Assembly: GCF_019075875.1 (NCBI RefSeq)
Contig: NZ_JAHOOZ010000001.1
Coordinates: forward strand, 1,240,001-1,304,000
Source: Novosphingobium sp. G106
GTDB taxonomy: Bacteria > Pseudomonadota > Alphaproteobacteria > Sphingomonadales > Sphingomonadaceae
DNA: 64,000 nucleotides
Direction: 5' to 3'
The notes beneath the pieces are model-generated. The model did not search any database. It was not told the DNA's origin and saw only the letters and a list, made by a program, of their open reading frames with translations. Position 1 is the first letter of the stretch. Each line of letters begins with the position of its first letter. The translations under genes were made by a program, and so were the position numbers. This document shows, piece by piece, positions 18,537 through 27,633 of this stretch.

Positions 18537-19315
18537 GGTTTGTATCCGGGCTGCGCGGGCTCGCCGAAGTCTGCCAGAACCTCATCGAATACCGCTTGGA
18601 CCGCGAACTTGAGATCGGGGTGCGAGATCACGTGCTTCCTGCCGTTTTCCACCGCGGCAGCGATCGCGCGGCCGACCCAGATAGGCTCCATGAAGTTCAT
18701 CGGTTTGGTCATGATGGCCGCGGTGTAGCGTCCTCTCGAAGACGTCGACATGAAGCTGCGCGTTCGGCCGGGATAGACCGCCGAGACCGTGACGCCGTGC
18801 GGCGCCAGCTCGGCGCGCAGGGCATCGGTCATGCCTTTCACGGCGAATTTCGTGGCTGAATAGGTGGCCATCATGCCTGGAGCGATAAGGCCGTTGGCCG
18901 AACAGGTGTTGCAGATATGACCATAGCCTCTCGCGATCATGTCGCGGGCAAAGGTCCTGACACCGTTGTAGACGCCGTAGACATTGATCTGCATCGCGCT
19001 GTCGAACACTTCGGGCTCGATATCGGCGAGCAGTTCCCAGTCGATCGAGATGCCGGCGTTGTTGCACAGCACATCGACCTGACCGAAACGGGCCAAAGCA
19101 GCTTTGCGAGCGGAAGCCCAGCTGTCGAGCGATGTCACGTCGATCGGAATGGCTAGGGCGTTCTCACCATATTTGGCCGCTTCGGCCTCGGCGCGGGCCA
19201 GCGCTATGTCGGCGATGATGACCTTGGCGCCATTCTCTACGAAGGCTTCGGCGATGCCGGCACCGATACCGCCGCCACCGCCCGTCACGAAGACTACCTT
19301 GTTCGCTAGTTCCAT
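18527..19315 (-). CDS. SDR-family NAD(P)-dependent oxidoreductase
   Basis: Classical short-chain dehydrogenase of 262 aa. The Rossmann glycine motif TGGGGGIG is at residues 11-18, NNAG at 85-88, and the catalytic set is S139, Y152 and K156 (YSATK). D36 at the end of beta-2 suggests NAD preference. The ATG at 19315 follows GGAGAG closely; an in-frame extension to 19387 is rejected. It overlaps the convergent zincin-like gene by ten bases. The substrate cannot be inferred from the sequence. Confidence 0.9.
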   Translation of the reverse strand: MELANKVVFVTGGGGGIGAGIAEAFVENGAKVIIADIALARAEAEAAKYGENALAIPIDVTSLDSWASARKAALARFGQVDVLCNNAGISIDWELLADIEPEVFDSAMQINVYGVYNGVRTFARDMIARGYGHICNTCSANGLIAPGMMATYSATKFAVKGMTDALRAELAPHGVTVSAVYPGRTRSFMSTSSRGRYTAAIMTKPMNFMEPIWVGRAIAAAVENGRKHVISHPDLKFAVQAVFDEVLADFGEPAQPGYKPYD

Positions 19316-19380
19316 CCGACTCTCCGAATCTTTTACGACATTCTTGTCGCAAAAGATTCGGGTCGAGGGAAGCGAATGCC

Positions 19381-19638
19381 TTAGCAATTGCGGTCGTAGT
19401 AGCGGTCGCCATTGCGATCACGACGATAGCAGCCGCGATCATCCTTCGATTTCGTCGAACCGGCAACGGCACCGGCCGCAGCGCCGATTGCGGCGCCGGC
19501 GCCGACGTCACCCGCCAACGCGCCTACGCCTGCGCCCAGCGCACCACCGGCCAGTGCGCCCTCGCCGGCGTAGTTCGAGGCACAGCCACCAAGAGCCAGG
19601 GCGCCAGCGGCCATCACGGGAAGGATAAGAGAACGCAT
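19381..19638 (-). CDS. Glycine-zipper lipoprotein
   Basis: An 84-aa outer-membrane-type lipoprotein. The signal peptide ends in a lipobox LGGC (cysteine near residue 19). A glycine-zipper stretch follows (GALAGGALGAGVGALAG and GAGAAIGAAAGAVAG), then a basic and tyrosine-rich tail ending RDRNGDRYYDRNC. Such proteins resemble the 17-kDa/SlyB-like group and are thought to insert into or bridge envelope membranes. The ATG at 19638 is chosen because the signal peptide begins there. It lies about 95 bp after grpE. Confidence 0.8.
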   Translation of the reverse strand: MRSLILPVMAAGALALGGCASNYAGEGALAGGALGAGVGALAGDVGAGAAIGAAAGAVAGSTKSKDDRGCYRRDRNGDRYYDRNC

Positions 19639-19732
19639 GATCTGTCTCCGAATACGAAAGGTACCTTTCGCAAACGGCTGATTTGCTTCCAAGTTCCGTG
19701 ATGTTCTGCACTTAACCGCTGAGGTCGGGCGC

Positions 19733-20287
19733 TCAGTCCGGCTTCTTCGCCACCGCAACCATGGCCGGACGCAGCAGTCGATCCTTGATCATGTAGCCGG
19801 CTTGGAGCTCCTGCACGATCGTGCCCGGTTCGGCATCCGACGGCACTTCGAGCATGGCCTGGTGCTGGTTGGGATCGAGCGGCATGCCCTTGGCGGCGAT
19901 GCGACTGATCCCGTGCATGCCGAAAACCTTGTCGATCTCGCGCGAGGTCGCCTCGATGCCGGCGACAAGGCTCTTGAGCTTGTCGTCCTCGCGCAGGTCG
20001 GCAGGAATCGCTTCGAGCGCACGCGAAAGATTGTCGGCGACCGACAGAATGTCCCGCGCGAAGCCCGTCGCGGCATAGGCGCGGCTGTCGGCGATATCCT
20101 TCTCGAGCCGGCGACGCACGTTCTGCGTCTCGGCCTTGGCGTAAAGCACGTCCTGCTTGGCGGCTTCGAGCTGGTCGCGCAGCGCAGCGATCTCGTCGCC
20201 GCCCTTCTCCAGCAGCTCTTCCGGCACGCCCTTCAATTCTTCGGCCACCGCCGCATCGTTCTGCGGCTGCGTCTTGTCATCGCTCAT
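19733..20287 (-). CDS. grpE: Nucleotide exchange factor GrpE
   Basis: Cofactor that releases ADP from DnaK. This 184-aa protein has the N-terminal coiled-coil (LRDQLEAAKQDVLYAKAETQ), then NVRRRLEKDIADSRAYA and the beta-domain with LVAGIEATSREIDKVFGMHG and LDPNQHQAMLEVP, ending in the expected GYMIKDRLLRPAMVAVAK. It lies 15 bases downstream of hrcA on the same strand, forming an hrcA-grpE unit separate from dnaK-dnaJ. Confidence 0.97.
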   Translation of the reverse strand: MSDDKTQPQNDAAVAEELKGVPEELLEKGGDEIAALRDQLEAAKQDVLYAKAETQNVRRRLEKDIADSRAYAATGFARDILSVADNLSRALEAIPADLREDDKLKSLVAGIEATSREIDKVFGMHGISRIAAKGMPLDPNQHQAMLEVPSDAEPGTIVQELQAGYMIKDRLLRPAMVAVAKKPD

Positions 20288-20302
20288 TATAAGTAGGTTC
20301 CG

Positions 20303-21346
20303 CTATCCAATTAGCTTGCCCAGGCTCTGGGCGGTGAAATCCACCATGGGGACAACGCGCGCATAATTCAACCGCGTCGGCCCGATAACCCCGACCACGC
20401 CGACCACCTTGCCCTCGCGGTCGCGATAGGGTGAGGCGATCACCGAGGAGCCCGAAAGCGCGAACAGTCGGTTCTCCGAACCGATGAATATCCGCGTCGA
20501 TTCAGCCTCGCGCGCGAGGTCGAGCATTTCGGCGACCGACTGCTTGTTCTCGAGATCGTCGAGCAGCAGGCGGACGCGTTCGAGGTCGCTGAGCATGCCC
20601 TCATCGAGGAGGTTGGCCTGTCCGCGGACGATCAGCACGGGACGCCGCGCCGCGTCCTCGCTCCATACGGCGATACCGCGCTCGACCAGATCGCGGCTAG
20701 CCGCGTCGAGAGCCGATCGGCCCGAGGCGATCTCGGCGCGCATCAGCCGCGCCGCGTCGGCCAGGGTCCGGCCAGCAAGGCGGGCGGTGATATAGTTGGA
20801 CACTTCCTCCAGTGCGCCCGGTGGCAGCGGGCCCGGCAGCGGCAGGATGCGATTCTCGATCCCACCGTCCTCGCCCACCAGCACTGCAAGCGCGCGGTCG
20901 GGCGCGAGCGGGACCAGGCTCATCTGCAGGAGCTGCGGCTCGCGGCGCGGCACCATGACGACGCCAGCGCAGGCCGAGAGATCGGACAGCACCGCGCTGG
21001 TCGCGGCCAGTGCGTGCTCGATCGGCCCAGGCTGTGCCATCCGCCGTTCGATCGCCGCGCGCTCGTCGGCGGTCGGCTCGGCGGCCTGCATCATGCCGTC
21101 GACGAAGAGGCGCAGGCCTACCTCGGTCGGCATCCGCCCGGCACTGGTATGCGGCGCTGCCAGCAGCCCGAGCTGTTCGAGGTCGGCCAGAACCGATCGG
21201 ATCGAAGCTGGCGACAGGTTCACCCCGCCCGCCCCAGCCAGCGTCTTCGAGCCGACGGGCTGCCCGGAATCGATATAGCCCTCCACCACGAGGCGGAAGA
21301 TCTCGCGAGCGCGGTGGGTCAGTTCGGTTATCGGTAACGTGGGCAT
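20303..21346 (-). CDS. hrcA: Heat-inducible transcription repressor HrcA
   Basis: Repressor that binds CIRCE elements upstream of chaperonin operons. The ATG at 21346 gives 347 aa. The winged-helix N-terminus is visible (TELTHRAREIFRLVVEGYI, GQPVGSKTLAG, LSPASIRSVLADLEQLG, AAPHTSAGRMPTEVGLR in parts). The C-terminus ends with GVIGPTRLNYARVVPMVDFT. No CIRCE copy is seen in this window, so its targets (probably groESL) lie elsewhere. Its start is only seven bases after an upstream secreted-protein gene, suggesting co-transcription. Confidence 0.96.
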   Translation of the reverse strand: MPTLPITELTHRAREIFRLVVEGYIDSGQPVGSKTLAGAGGVNLSPASIRSVLADLEQLGLLAAPHTSAGRMPTEVGLRLFVDGMMQAAEPTADERAAIERRMAQPGPIEHALAATSAVLSDLSACAGVVMVPRREPQLLQMSLVPLAPDRALAVLVGEDGGIENRILPLPGPLPPGALEEVSNYITARLAGRTLADAARLMRAEIASGRSALDAASRDLVERGIAVWSEDAARRPVLIVRGQANLLDEGMLSDLERVRLLLDDLENKQSVAEMLDLAREAESTRIFIGSENRLFALSGSSVIASPYRDREGKVVGVVGVIGPTRLNYARVVPMVDFTAQSLGKLIG

Positions 21347-21353
21347 GATTTTG

Positions 21354-21848
21354 TTATACAGGTTCCACGACATAGGGATCGCTGTCGACCTTGGCCATGG
21401 TCTCGATGATCGTGCTCGCCGCGCCCAGGATTTCCGCAGCCTCGTCAGCCTCTTCCGATCGGCAGCCGGCGTCGAACGAATAGGTCTGTTTCGCGTCCGG
21501 ATAGTCCCAGGTCACCGAGCCATAGGGAAGGTCGAAGATTTCCTTGTCGCACCGGATGCCCTTTTCGTTGGCGGCGCGAACGCCTTCGATATTCGTGACG
21601 AAGGCGTTCATGCCGTGGCCTGCCAGACGCAGCCTGAATTTGCGAAGCTGGCCCTTGTCCTTCTGTTCGGCCAGCTTCCAGATCTCGCCTGTCCCATCGG
21701 GATTGACCTGCCAGTGCAGGATCACCCGGCCCCAGCTTCGCACCTCGTAGCTGACCGGCCCCGGCAGAGTGCCGGCGCGTTCCGGTTCGGCGGCGTGAAG
21801 GCCGACTGGAAGAATGACCAGCATCGAAGCCAGCAGCGTCTTTCGCAC
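21354..21848 (-). CDS. Hypothetical secreted protein
   Basis: I do not recognise a family. GTG at 21848, preceded by GGAGAT at good spacing, gives 164 aa with a clean signal peptide (VRKTLLASMLVILPVGLHA, cleavage before AEPE). An in-frame ATG further upstream at 21887 would spoil the signal. The mature part has two cysteines (IRCDKE and DAGCRSEE), possibly a disulfide, and a strand-rich pattern. It sits between rph and hrcA, neighbours that are often adjacent in related genomes, and is probably co-transcribed with hrcA. Confidence 0.65.
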   Translation of the reverse strand: MRKTLLASMLVILPVGLHAAEPERAGTLPGPVSYEVRSWGRVILHWQVNPDGTGEIWKLAEQKDKGQLRKFRLRLAGHGMNAFVTNIEGVRAANEKGIRCDKEIFDLPYGSVTWDYPDAKQTYSFDAGCRSEEADEAAEILGAASTIIETMAKVDSDPYVVEPV

Positions 21849-21975
21849 AGGCCGATCTCCAAGTGTGCCAAGTCTACCAAGTTTCATTGCCACCACAATG
21901 GCTAGAGGATAGGGCGCGGCCAGCTCAAGCGAAAGGGCCAACGGAAAACCCCGTTAGCCGATAGAAAGGATTCCA

Positions 21976-22692
21976 ATGCGACCCTCCGGCCGCGCGCCTG
22001 ATGAAATGCGCGCCCTGTCTTTCGAGACCAACTACACCATCCACGCCGAAGGTTCGGTGCTGGTCTCGTTCGGCAACACCAAGGTGCTGGTCACCGCCAG
22101 CGTCGAGGAAAAGGTGCCGCCGTTCATGCGCGGCAAGGGCGAAGGCTGGGTAACCGCCGAGTACTCGATGCTGCCGCGCGCAACGCATACCCGTGGCAGC
22201 CGCGAGGCGGCCAAGGGCAAGCAGTCGGGCCGCACGCAGGAAATTCAGCGGCTGATCGGTCGCGCGCTGCGTTCGGTGGTCGACTTCAAGAAGCTCGGCG
22301 AGCGCCAGATCGTGCTCGATTGCGACGTGATCCAGGCCGACGGCGGTACGCGCACCGCGGCGATCTCGGGCGCCTGGGTGGCGCTGCGCATCGCCATCGA
22401 CAAGCTGATGACCGCGGGTCTCGTCAAGGAAGACCCGATGCCGCGCCGCGTCGCGGCGGTGTCCTGCGGGATCTGCGAGGGCGTGCCGGTGCTCGATCTC
22501 GACTATATCGAGGACAGCTCGGCCGACGCCGATGCCAACTTCGTGCTGATCGAGGGCGGCCATATCGCCGAGGTCCAGGCCACGGCCGAAGGCGCGACCT
22601 ATGACGAGGAAGGGCTGCTGCGCCTGCTCCGCCTTGCCCGCATCGGTTGCGACAAGATCTTCGCGGCCCAGGCCAAGGCCGTCGGCCGGTGA
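21976..22692 (+). CDS. rph: Ribonuclease PH
   Basis: Phosphorolytic 3'-5' exoribonuclease that trims tRNA 3' ends. This 238-aa protein begins [17 protein letters not shown] and has the family elements [32 protein letters not shown] and the phosphate-binding [35 protein letters not shown] and [18 protein letters not shown] follow (parts shown). It forms a GTGA-overlapping pair with rdgB and is divergent from the hrcA cluster. Confidence 0.98.
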   Translation: MRPSGRAPDEMRALSFETNYTIHAEGSVLVSFGNTKVLVTASVEEKVPPFMRGKGEGWVTAEYSMLPRATHTRGSREAAKGKQSGRTQEIQRLIGRALRSVVDFKKLGERQIVLDCDVIQADGGTRTAAISGAWVALRIAIDKLMTAGLVKEDPMPRRVAAVSCGICEGVPVLDLDYIEDSSADADANFVLIEGGHIAEVQATAEGATYDEEGLLRLLRLARIGCDKIFAAQAKAVGR

Positions 22693-23321
22693 GCGAAGCG
22701 CGCCTCGGCTCCGAAACGCTGGTCATCGCGACGCACAACGCGGGCAAGCTCAAGGAGATCGGGGCGCTGCTCGCGCCTTATGGCGTGAACTGCATCTCGG
22801 CCGGATCGCTCGGGCTGCCCGAGCCGGCCGAGACCGGCAAGACCTTCGTCGAGAACGCACTGATCAAGGCGCGGGCGGCGGCAGAGAGTTCGGGCCTGCC
22901 GGCGCTGGCCGACGATTCCGGGCTCTGCGTGGCGGCGCTCGGCAATGCGCCCGGCGTCTACACCGCCGATTGGGCCGAGAGGCAGTGGTTTGAGGGCGCG
23001 CCTGGCCGCGATTGGTACATGGCTATGGGCAAGGTCGAAGGCCTGCTCTGCGAGAAGGGCCCGGAGACCGATCGTTCCTGCTGGTTCGCCTGCGTGCTTG
23101 CGATCGCCTGGCCCGATGGCAGCAGCGCGGTCTACCAGGGCCGCGCCGACGGCAGCTACACTTGGCCCCCGCGCGGGACGATGGGCTTCGGCTACGATCC
23201 GGTTTTCGTGCCGCAGGGCGGGAGCGAAACCTTCGCCGAGCTCGATCCTGAAGAGAAGCATCGCATCAGCCACCGTGCCGATGCCTTTGCGAAATTGGTC
23301 GCAGCCCAGTTCGGCGGCTGA
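22689..23321 (+). CDS. rdgB: XTP/dITP diphosphatase (RdgB/HAM1)
   Basis: House-cleaning pyrophosphatase that removes dITP, dXTP and dHAPTP from the nucleotide pool. GTG at 22689 overlaps the rph stop (GTGA) and gives 210 aa starting [20 protein letters not shown]. Signatures include [54 protein letters not shown] and [15 protein letters not shown]. The pairing rph-rdgB is conserved in Alphaproteobacteria. Confidence 0.97.
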   Translation: MSEARLGSETLVIATHNAGKLKEIGALLAPYGVNCISAGSLGLPEPAETGKTFVENALIKARAAAESSGLPALADDSGLCVAALGNAPGVYTADWAERQWFEGAPGRDWYMAMGKVEGLLCEKGPETDRSCWFACVLAIAWPDGSSAVYQGRADGSYTWPPRGTMGFGYDPVFVPQGGSETFAELDPEEKHRISHRADAFAKLVAAQFGG

Positions 23322-23322
23322 T

Positions 23323-23886
23323 TTAGGGGACGCTCTGCCCCAGCACGTTGCCAGCGGGGTAAAAACGGCAGACCAGGTAGTCGGTCCCGCGCCGCGAGGT
23401 CACGGCGCAGCCGACGGCGCGTGTCGTCGGCCAGATCACCTGCGTATAGTGGCCGATTTCGTGCCAGTTCCCGCTGCGCGCGACCGCGGGAAAGACGCCG
23501 GGCTGGAAATCGTGCCGTTCGGAGATGAAGTGGCCCATCATCTCTTCGAGCGTGTAGGCCCCGGCCGTGCCGCGCCAGAGGTTCTCGCCCTCGTTCACGC
23601 GCATTTCGGCCGGCGAATGCTCGAAATCGCCGCGTGCCGCGAGGGTGTTGGCCCAAGCCTTGGCGTGCTGGGCCAGTTCCGCATCCCAAACGAGCGCGGG
23701 CTGTCCAATCCGTTCGCGCTCGCGGTTGTGCAGATCGAGCAGGCGCTGGTTGAACTGGGAGCGGTTGTCGATCAGGGGACGTGCCGGCCAGAATTCATCT
23801 GTCTGGGCCGCAGCACCGACCGCTGACAGCCCGGCCGAAACCAGGGTTAGGGCGGCAAAGGTGGCAGCTCGAATGATGCGGTGCAT
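23323..23886 (-). CDS. CAP-domain (SCP/PR-1-like) secreted protein
   Basis: Secreted protein of 187 aa. A signal peptide of about 27 residues ends AVGAAAQ. The CAP/SCP fold shows LLDLHNRERERIGQPALVWD near residues 50-69, AWANTLAARGDFEHSP, GENLWRGT and the conserved WHEIGHYTQVIWPTTRAVGC core with its His/Glu pair. The ATG at 23886 begins the signal peptide; a slightly longer frame begins at 23913. Bacterial members have no agreed function; binding of lipids or metal is reported in the superfamily. It ends one base from the convergent rdgB stop. Confidence 0.87.
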   Translation of the reverse strand: MHRIIRAATFAALTLVSAGLSAVGAAAQTDEFWPARPLIDNRSQFNQRLLDLHNRERERIGQPALVWDAELAQHAKAWANTLAARGDFEHSPAEMRVNEGENLWRGTAGAYTLEEMMGHFISERHDFQPGVFPAVARSGNWHEIGHYTQVIWPTTRAVGCAVTSRRGTDYLVCRFYPAGNVLGQSVP

Positions 23887-23954
23887 GATGCTCGGAACTT
23901 GACCTGGCGTCATAAACGCCGTTGGAAACGAGCTAACCGAAGAGTGTTAACGAA

Positions 23955-25106
23955 ATGGCCTCTGCAGTTTACATTCATTGGCCATTCTGCCTGGCCAAGT
24001 GCCCCTACTGCGATTTCAACAGCCATGTCCGCGATCGGGTGGATCACGCCCAGTGGGAGCGCGCGCTGCTGGCCGACATGGTGGGCGAGGCGGAATTGGC
24101 CGGCGGTGAGCCCCTGCACTCGATCTTCTTCGGCGGCGGCACGCCTTCGCTGATGCCGCCGGCTCTGGTCGAGCGGCTGCTGGTTGAGGCCGAGCGGCTC
24201 TGGGGCTTCGCGCCGGGGATCGAGATCACGCTCGAAGGCAATCCTTCCTCGGTCGAGGCGGCGAACTACGCGGCGCTGGCCCAGGCAGGTATCAATCGGG
24301 CTTCGCTCGGCATCCAGGCGCTCGACGACGAGACGCTGCGCTTCCTTGGCCGGCTGCACGATGCCGATGAAGGCCTGGCCGCGCTGGAGATCGCGCAGCG
24401 GCATTTCGACCGGGTGAGCTTCGACCTGATTTATGCGCGGCCGGGGCAGACCCCTGCGGCCTGGGAGGCGGAGCTCAGCCGGGCCTTGTCTTTCGGTACG
24501 GGGCATCTGTCGCTCTACCAGCTGACGATCGAGCCGGGCACGCGCTTCGCTACGATGGTCCGCGAGAAAGCCTTCATCCCGCTCGACGACGATGCCGCGG
24601 CCGACCTTTTCGAGCTGACCCGCGACATGACCGCAGCGGCGGGCATTCCCGCCTACGAGGTGAGCAACCACGCCCGCCCGGGCGAGGAGAGCCGCCACAA
24701 CCTAACCTATTGGCGCTACCAGGACTATTGCGGCATCGGTCCCGGCGCGCATGGGCGGCGCGGTGGGGTGGCGACGGTGCGGCACCGCAAGCCGGAGAAC
24801 TGGCTCGCTGCGATCGAACGGCAGGGTGATGGCATCGCCGAAGTGCGCGCCCTGCCCCCGCGCGAACAGGCTAGCGAGGCGATGCTGATGGGGCTGAGGC
24901 TGGCCGAGGGTGTCGATCTCGCCGCCAAGTCTTCCCGTTTCGGCGTTGGTGTCGAGGAACTCTGCGACCCTGCCAAGCTCGCCTTCTACATCAAGCAGGG
25001 CTTCGCCTGGCAGGACGGCACCCGCATCGGCATTACGCCGCAAGGCATGCCCGTGCTCGATGGGCTGCTCGGCGAACTTGTCCCCGCGGCGCTGGTCGCT
25101 GCGTGA
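23955..25106 (+). CDS. hemW: Radical SAM heme chaperone HemW
   Basis: Radical SAM protein of the HemN-like group, thought to insert heme rather than oxidise coproporphyrinogen. The cluster-binding motif is C12-x3-C16-x2-C19 (FCLAKCPYCDF). It is followed by FFGGGTPSLMPP, IEITLEGNPSSVE, INRASLGIQALDDETLRFLG (in parts) and LYQLTIEPGTRF. At position +2 after C19 it has Phe-Asn-Ser-His, the HemW-type pattern, not the extra cysteine of HemN. The 383-aa protein has a C-terminal HemN domain. The stop overlaps xerC as GTGA. Confidence 0.94.
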   Translation: MASAVYIHWPFCLAKCPYCDFNSHVRDRVDHAQWERALLADMVGEAELAGGEPLHSIFFGGGTPSLMPPALVERLLVEAERLWGFAPGIEITLEGNPSSVEAANYAALAQAGINRASLGIQALDDETLRFLGRLHDADEGLAALEIAQRHFDRVSFDLIYARPGQTPAAWEAELSRALSFGTGHLSLYQLTIEPGTRFATMVREKAFIPLDDDAAADLFELTRDMTAAAGIPAYEVSNHARPGEESRHNLTYWRYQDYCGIGPGAHGRRGGVATVRHRKPENWLAAIERQGDGIAEVRALPPREQASEAMLMGLRLAEGVDLAAKSSRFGVGVEELCDPAKLAFYIKQGFAWQDGTRIGITPQGMPVLDGLLGELVPAALVAA

Positions 25107-25996
25107 GCCGGCGCGAGATCCTCGAAGCCTGGCGCTCGCACCTCGCCGAAGGCCGCCGCCGCTCGCCGCATACGGTGCGCGCCTATGTCGCCACGGCCGA
25201 CCGGCTGCTCGAAGAAGTGGGTGCGGTCGACTGGCGGACCCTCGCCCGGCTCGATGCTGCCGCCTTGCGCAACCAGCTCGCACGGCGGCGGGCCGACGGC
25301 ATAGGCAATGTCTCGGCCGCGCGTGAGCTCTCGGCGCTCAAGGGCTTCATCTCTTTTGCCCGGGCCCAGGCCGGCGAGGCCGATACCGCCCCGCCGCGAA
25401 TGCGCGGACCGCGGATCAAGAAGGGGCTCCCTCGCCCCGTCACGCCCGACGATGCCGTGAACCTGGCCGTGGCCGTCGAGGAGGACGCGAGCGTCGAATG
25501 GATCGGCGCGCGCGACCGGGCAGTGCTGCTTTTGCTCTATGGCGCGGGACTGCGCATCGCCGAGGCCCTATCGCTGACAGGCGGCGATTTTCCGCTGAGC
25601 GAAGTGATGGTCGTCACCGGCAAGGGCGGCAAGCAGCGGGCCGTGCCGCTGCTGCCGATCGTGCGCGAAGGGGTGGCCGATTATGTCGCCAAGTGCCCCT
25701 GGCCGCCGATGCGCGGCGAACCGCTGTTTCGCGGGGCGCGGGGCGGCGCGCTGTCGCAGGGTATGATCCAGAAGGCCATGGCTCGCGCCCGGATCTCGCT
25801 CGGCCTGCCGCCCAGCGCAACACCGCACGCCTTACGCCACAGTTTTGCGACACACCTGCTCGGCGCAGGTGCCGACCTGCGCTCGCTGCAGGAACTGCTC
25901 GGTCATGCCAGTCTCGGCTCGACCCAGATCTACACCAAGGTTGATGCCGCTACCCTGCTCGACGTCTATCGCAACGCGCATCCGCGGGAGCAGTGA
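25103..25996 (+). CDS. xerC: Tyrosine recombinase XerC
   Basis: Site-specific recombinase that resolves chromosome dimers at dif together with XerD. GTG at 25103 gives 297 aa. The N-terminal SAM-like core-binding domain is RSPHTVRAYVATADRLLEEV. The catalytic set is visible: Arg in LYGAGLRIAEALSL, Lys in VTGKGGKQRAVPL, H-x-x-R in PHALRHSFATHLL, His in LLGHASLGSTQIYT and the Tyr nucleophile in that last motif. It is translationally coupled to hemW. Nothing nearby suggests an integrative element, so it is the housekeeping enzyme. Confidence 0.94.
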   Translation: MSRREILEAWRSHLAEGRRRSPHTVRAYVATADRLLEEVGAVDWRTLARLDAAALRNQLARRRADGIGNVSAARELSALKGFISFARAQAGEADTAPPRMRGPRIKKGLPRPVTPDDAVNLAVAVEEDASVEWIGARDRAVLLLLYGAGLRIAEALSLTGGDFPLSEVMVVTGKGGKQRAVPLLPIVREGVADYVAKCPWPPMRGEPLFRGARGGALSQGMIQKAMARARISLGLPPSATPHALRHSFATHLLGAGADLRSLQELLGHASLGSTQIYTKVDAATLLDVYRNAHPREQ

Positions 25997-25999
25997 CAT

Positions 26000-26599
26000 C
26001 TAGGCGCGCGGCTTCCAGGTCAGCACGCGCCAGAGATAGGCGACAATCCCCAACGCCACCGAAGCGAAGATGATGGCGTTGAGCCAGCCTTGTGCCTCGG
26101 CGAAATAGCCCGAGAGCCAACGGCCGCCGTGGATCAGCGCCGCGTTCCACACCGCCGCGCCGGCGAATGTGAAGATCAGGAATTTCCAGTGCTTCATGTG
26201 CGCCAGGCCCGCGGGCAGCGAGATCATCGTGCGCAAGAGCGGGGAGAAGCGCATGACGAAGACGATCCATTGCCCGTGGTTGCGGAAGAACCGGCTCGCC
26301 TTCTCGATGTCCTCCCATTCGAGCGTCAGCCAGCGCCCCCAGCGATCGGCGATCGGCTTCAGGCGTCCGTAGCCGAGCTTGTCGCCGGCGAGGAACCAGA
26401 CATAGTTGCCCAAGGTAGAGCCGATCGTGCCGACCAGCAGCAGCGGCCAGAACTCCATCGCCCCGCGCGCTACGGCGATACCGCCGAGGCCCATGATGAC
26501 TTCGGAGGGGATCGGCGGAAACACGTTCTCGATGAACATGAGAAAGGCGATGCCCCAGTAGCCGCCTTGCTCGATGAGCCTCAGAATCCATTCGGTCAT
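26000..26599 (-). CDS. DedA-family membrane protein
   Basis: DedA/SNARE-associated (VTT) family inner-membrane protein of 199 aa, a family linked to lipid-carrier recycling and membrane homeostasis. Family features are FLMFIENVFPPIPSEVIMGL near residues 19-38, GSTLGNYVWFLAGDKLG, and the amphipathic RFSPLLRTMISLPAGLAHM with its conserved Arg and Pro. It lies 36 bases after gshB on the same strand and ends three bases from the convergent xerC stop. Confidence 0.92.
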   Translation of the reverse strand: MTEWILRLIEQGGYWGIAFLMFIENVFPPIPSEVIMGLGGIAVARGAMEFWPLLLVGTIGSTLGNYVWFLAGDKLGYGRLKPIADRWGRWLTLEWEDIEKASRFFRNHGQWIVFVMRFSPLLRTMISLPAGLAHMKHWKFLIFTFAGAAVWNAALIHGGRWLSGYFAEAQGWLNAIIFASVALGIVAYLWRVLTWKPRA

Positions 26600-26635
26600 G
26601 GAACAGGAAACGCCCGGCCGGCCGGTCTGTTCGCG

Positions 26636-27616
26636 TCAGCCTTGCAGCATCGCGGCGTGGCGTGCCTCGATCGCGTCCCAGATGAGCCCGCCGGTGTCCG
26701 AATTGTTGAACCGGTCGATTGCGACGATGCCCGTCGGCGAGGTCACGTTGATCTCGGTCAGCCATTTGCCGCCGATCACGTCGATGCCGACGAACAGCAG
26801 CCCGCGCTCCTTGAGCACCGGTCCCAGCGCGGCGCAGATTTCCTGCTCGCGCTCCGTCAGCGTGGTCGCTTCGGCATAGCCGCCGACCGCGAGGTTCGAG
26901 CGGAATTCGCCCTGCCCCGGCTTGCGATTGATCGCCCCGGCGACGACGCCGTCGACCAGGACGATGCGCTTGTCGCCTTCGGAGACTTCGGGAAGGAAGG
27001 GCTGGACCATGAACGGCTCGGGCCAGACCGTACCGAACAGTTCGGTCAGCGCGCCGAGGTTGCTGCCGTCGGCGGGCACGCGGAACACGGCCTTGCCGCC
27101 GTTGCCGTGGAGCGGCTTCACCACGAGGTCGCCCGGATGCTTGAGGTGGAAGGCCTTCACGTCCTCGATCCGCCGGGCGACGAGCGTCGGTGGCATGAAC
27201 CGGGCGAAATCGAGCACCATGACCTTCTCGGGCGCATTGCGCACCGAGACCGGATCGTTGACCACCAGCGTGCGGCCGGCGAGACGTTCGAGGATGTGCG
27301 TGCCGGTGATATAGCCGAGGTCGAACGGCGGGTCCTGCCGCATCAGCACGACGTCGATGTCCTTGCCGAGGTCGATCAGCTGGTATTCGCCGCGCTGGAA
27401 GTGGTCGCCCGCAACGCGCTGCACCGTGACCGGCGCAGCCCAGCAGGTGATCCGCTCGCCCTCGCCGCCATTGGTGTCGAGCGCCAGCGTGCGCACATCG
27501 TAGTGCCACAGCGGATAGCCCCGCGCCTGGGCCGCGAGCATCAGGTGGAAGGACGAATCGCCGGCGATGTTGATCGTTTCCAGCGGGTCCATCTGGACCG
27601 CGATACGTAGCGTCAT
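26636..27616 (-). CDS. gshB: Glutathione synthetase
   Basis: ATP-grasp ligase joining gamma-glutamylcysteine and glycine. The ATG at 27616 gives 326 aa beginning MTLRIAVQMDPLETINI; the frame stays open far upstream through yraN but without similarity. Typical segments are LMRQDPPFDLGYITGTHILE, VVKPLHGNGGKAVFRV, PEVSEGDKRIVLVDG, GGYAEATTLTEREQEI and FVGIDVIGGKWLTEINVTSP (parts). It lies 17 bases after yraN in the rsmI-yraN-gshB-dedA run. Confidence 0.97.
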   Translation of the reverse strand: MTLRIAVQMDPLETINIAGDSSFHLMLAAQARGYPLWHYDVRTLALDTNGGEGERITCWAAPVTVQRVAGDHFQRGEYQLIDLGKDIDVVLMRQDPPFDLGYITGTHILERLAGRTLVVNDPVSVRNAPEKVMVLDFARFMPPTLVARRIEDVKAFHLKHPGDLVVKPLHGNGGKAVFRVPADGSNLGALTELFGTVWPEPFMVQPFLPEVSEGDKRIVLVDGVVAGAINRKPGQGEFRSNLAVGGYAEATTLTEREQEICAALGPVLKERGLLFVGIDVIGGKWLTEINVTSPTGIVAIDRFNNSDTGGLIWDAIEARHAAMLQG

Positions 27617-27633
27617 CGGTATTCCGGCTCCTG

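Noticed and set aside
20288..21400. CIRCE operator at hrcA-grpE
   Set aside because: No TTAGCACTC/GAGTGCTAA-like pair is present in the leader or intergenic gap.
25103..25996. Integrase of a mobile element
   Set aside because: The protein is of XerC size, is coupled to hemW and has no attachment-site tRNA, cargo or second boundary nearby.
26090..27610. 506-codon plus-strand frame over dedA and gshB
   Set aside because: Antisense to two clear core genes; His/Asp/Gln-rich composition typical of reverse translation of GC-rich coding DNA.
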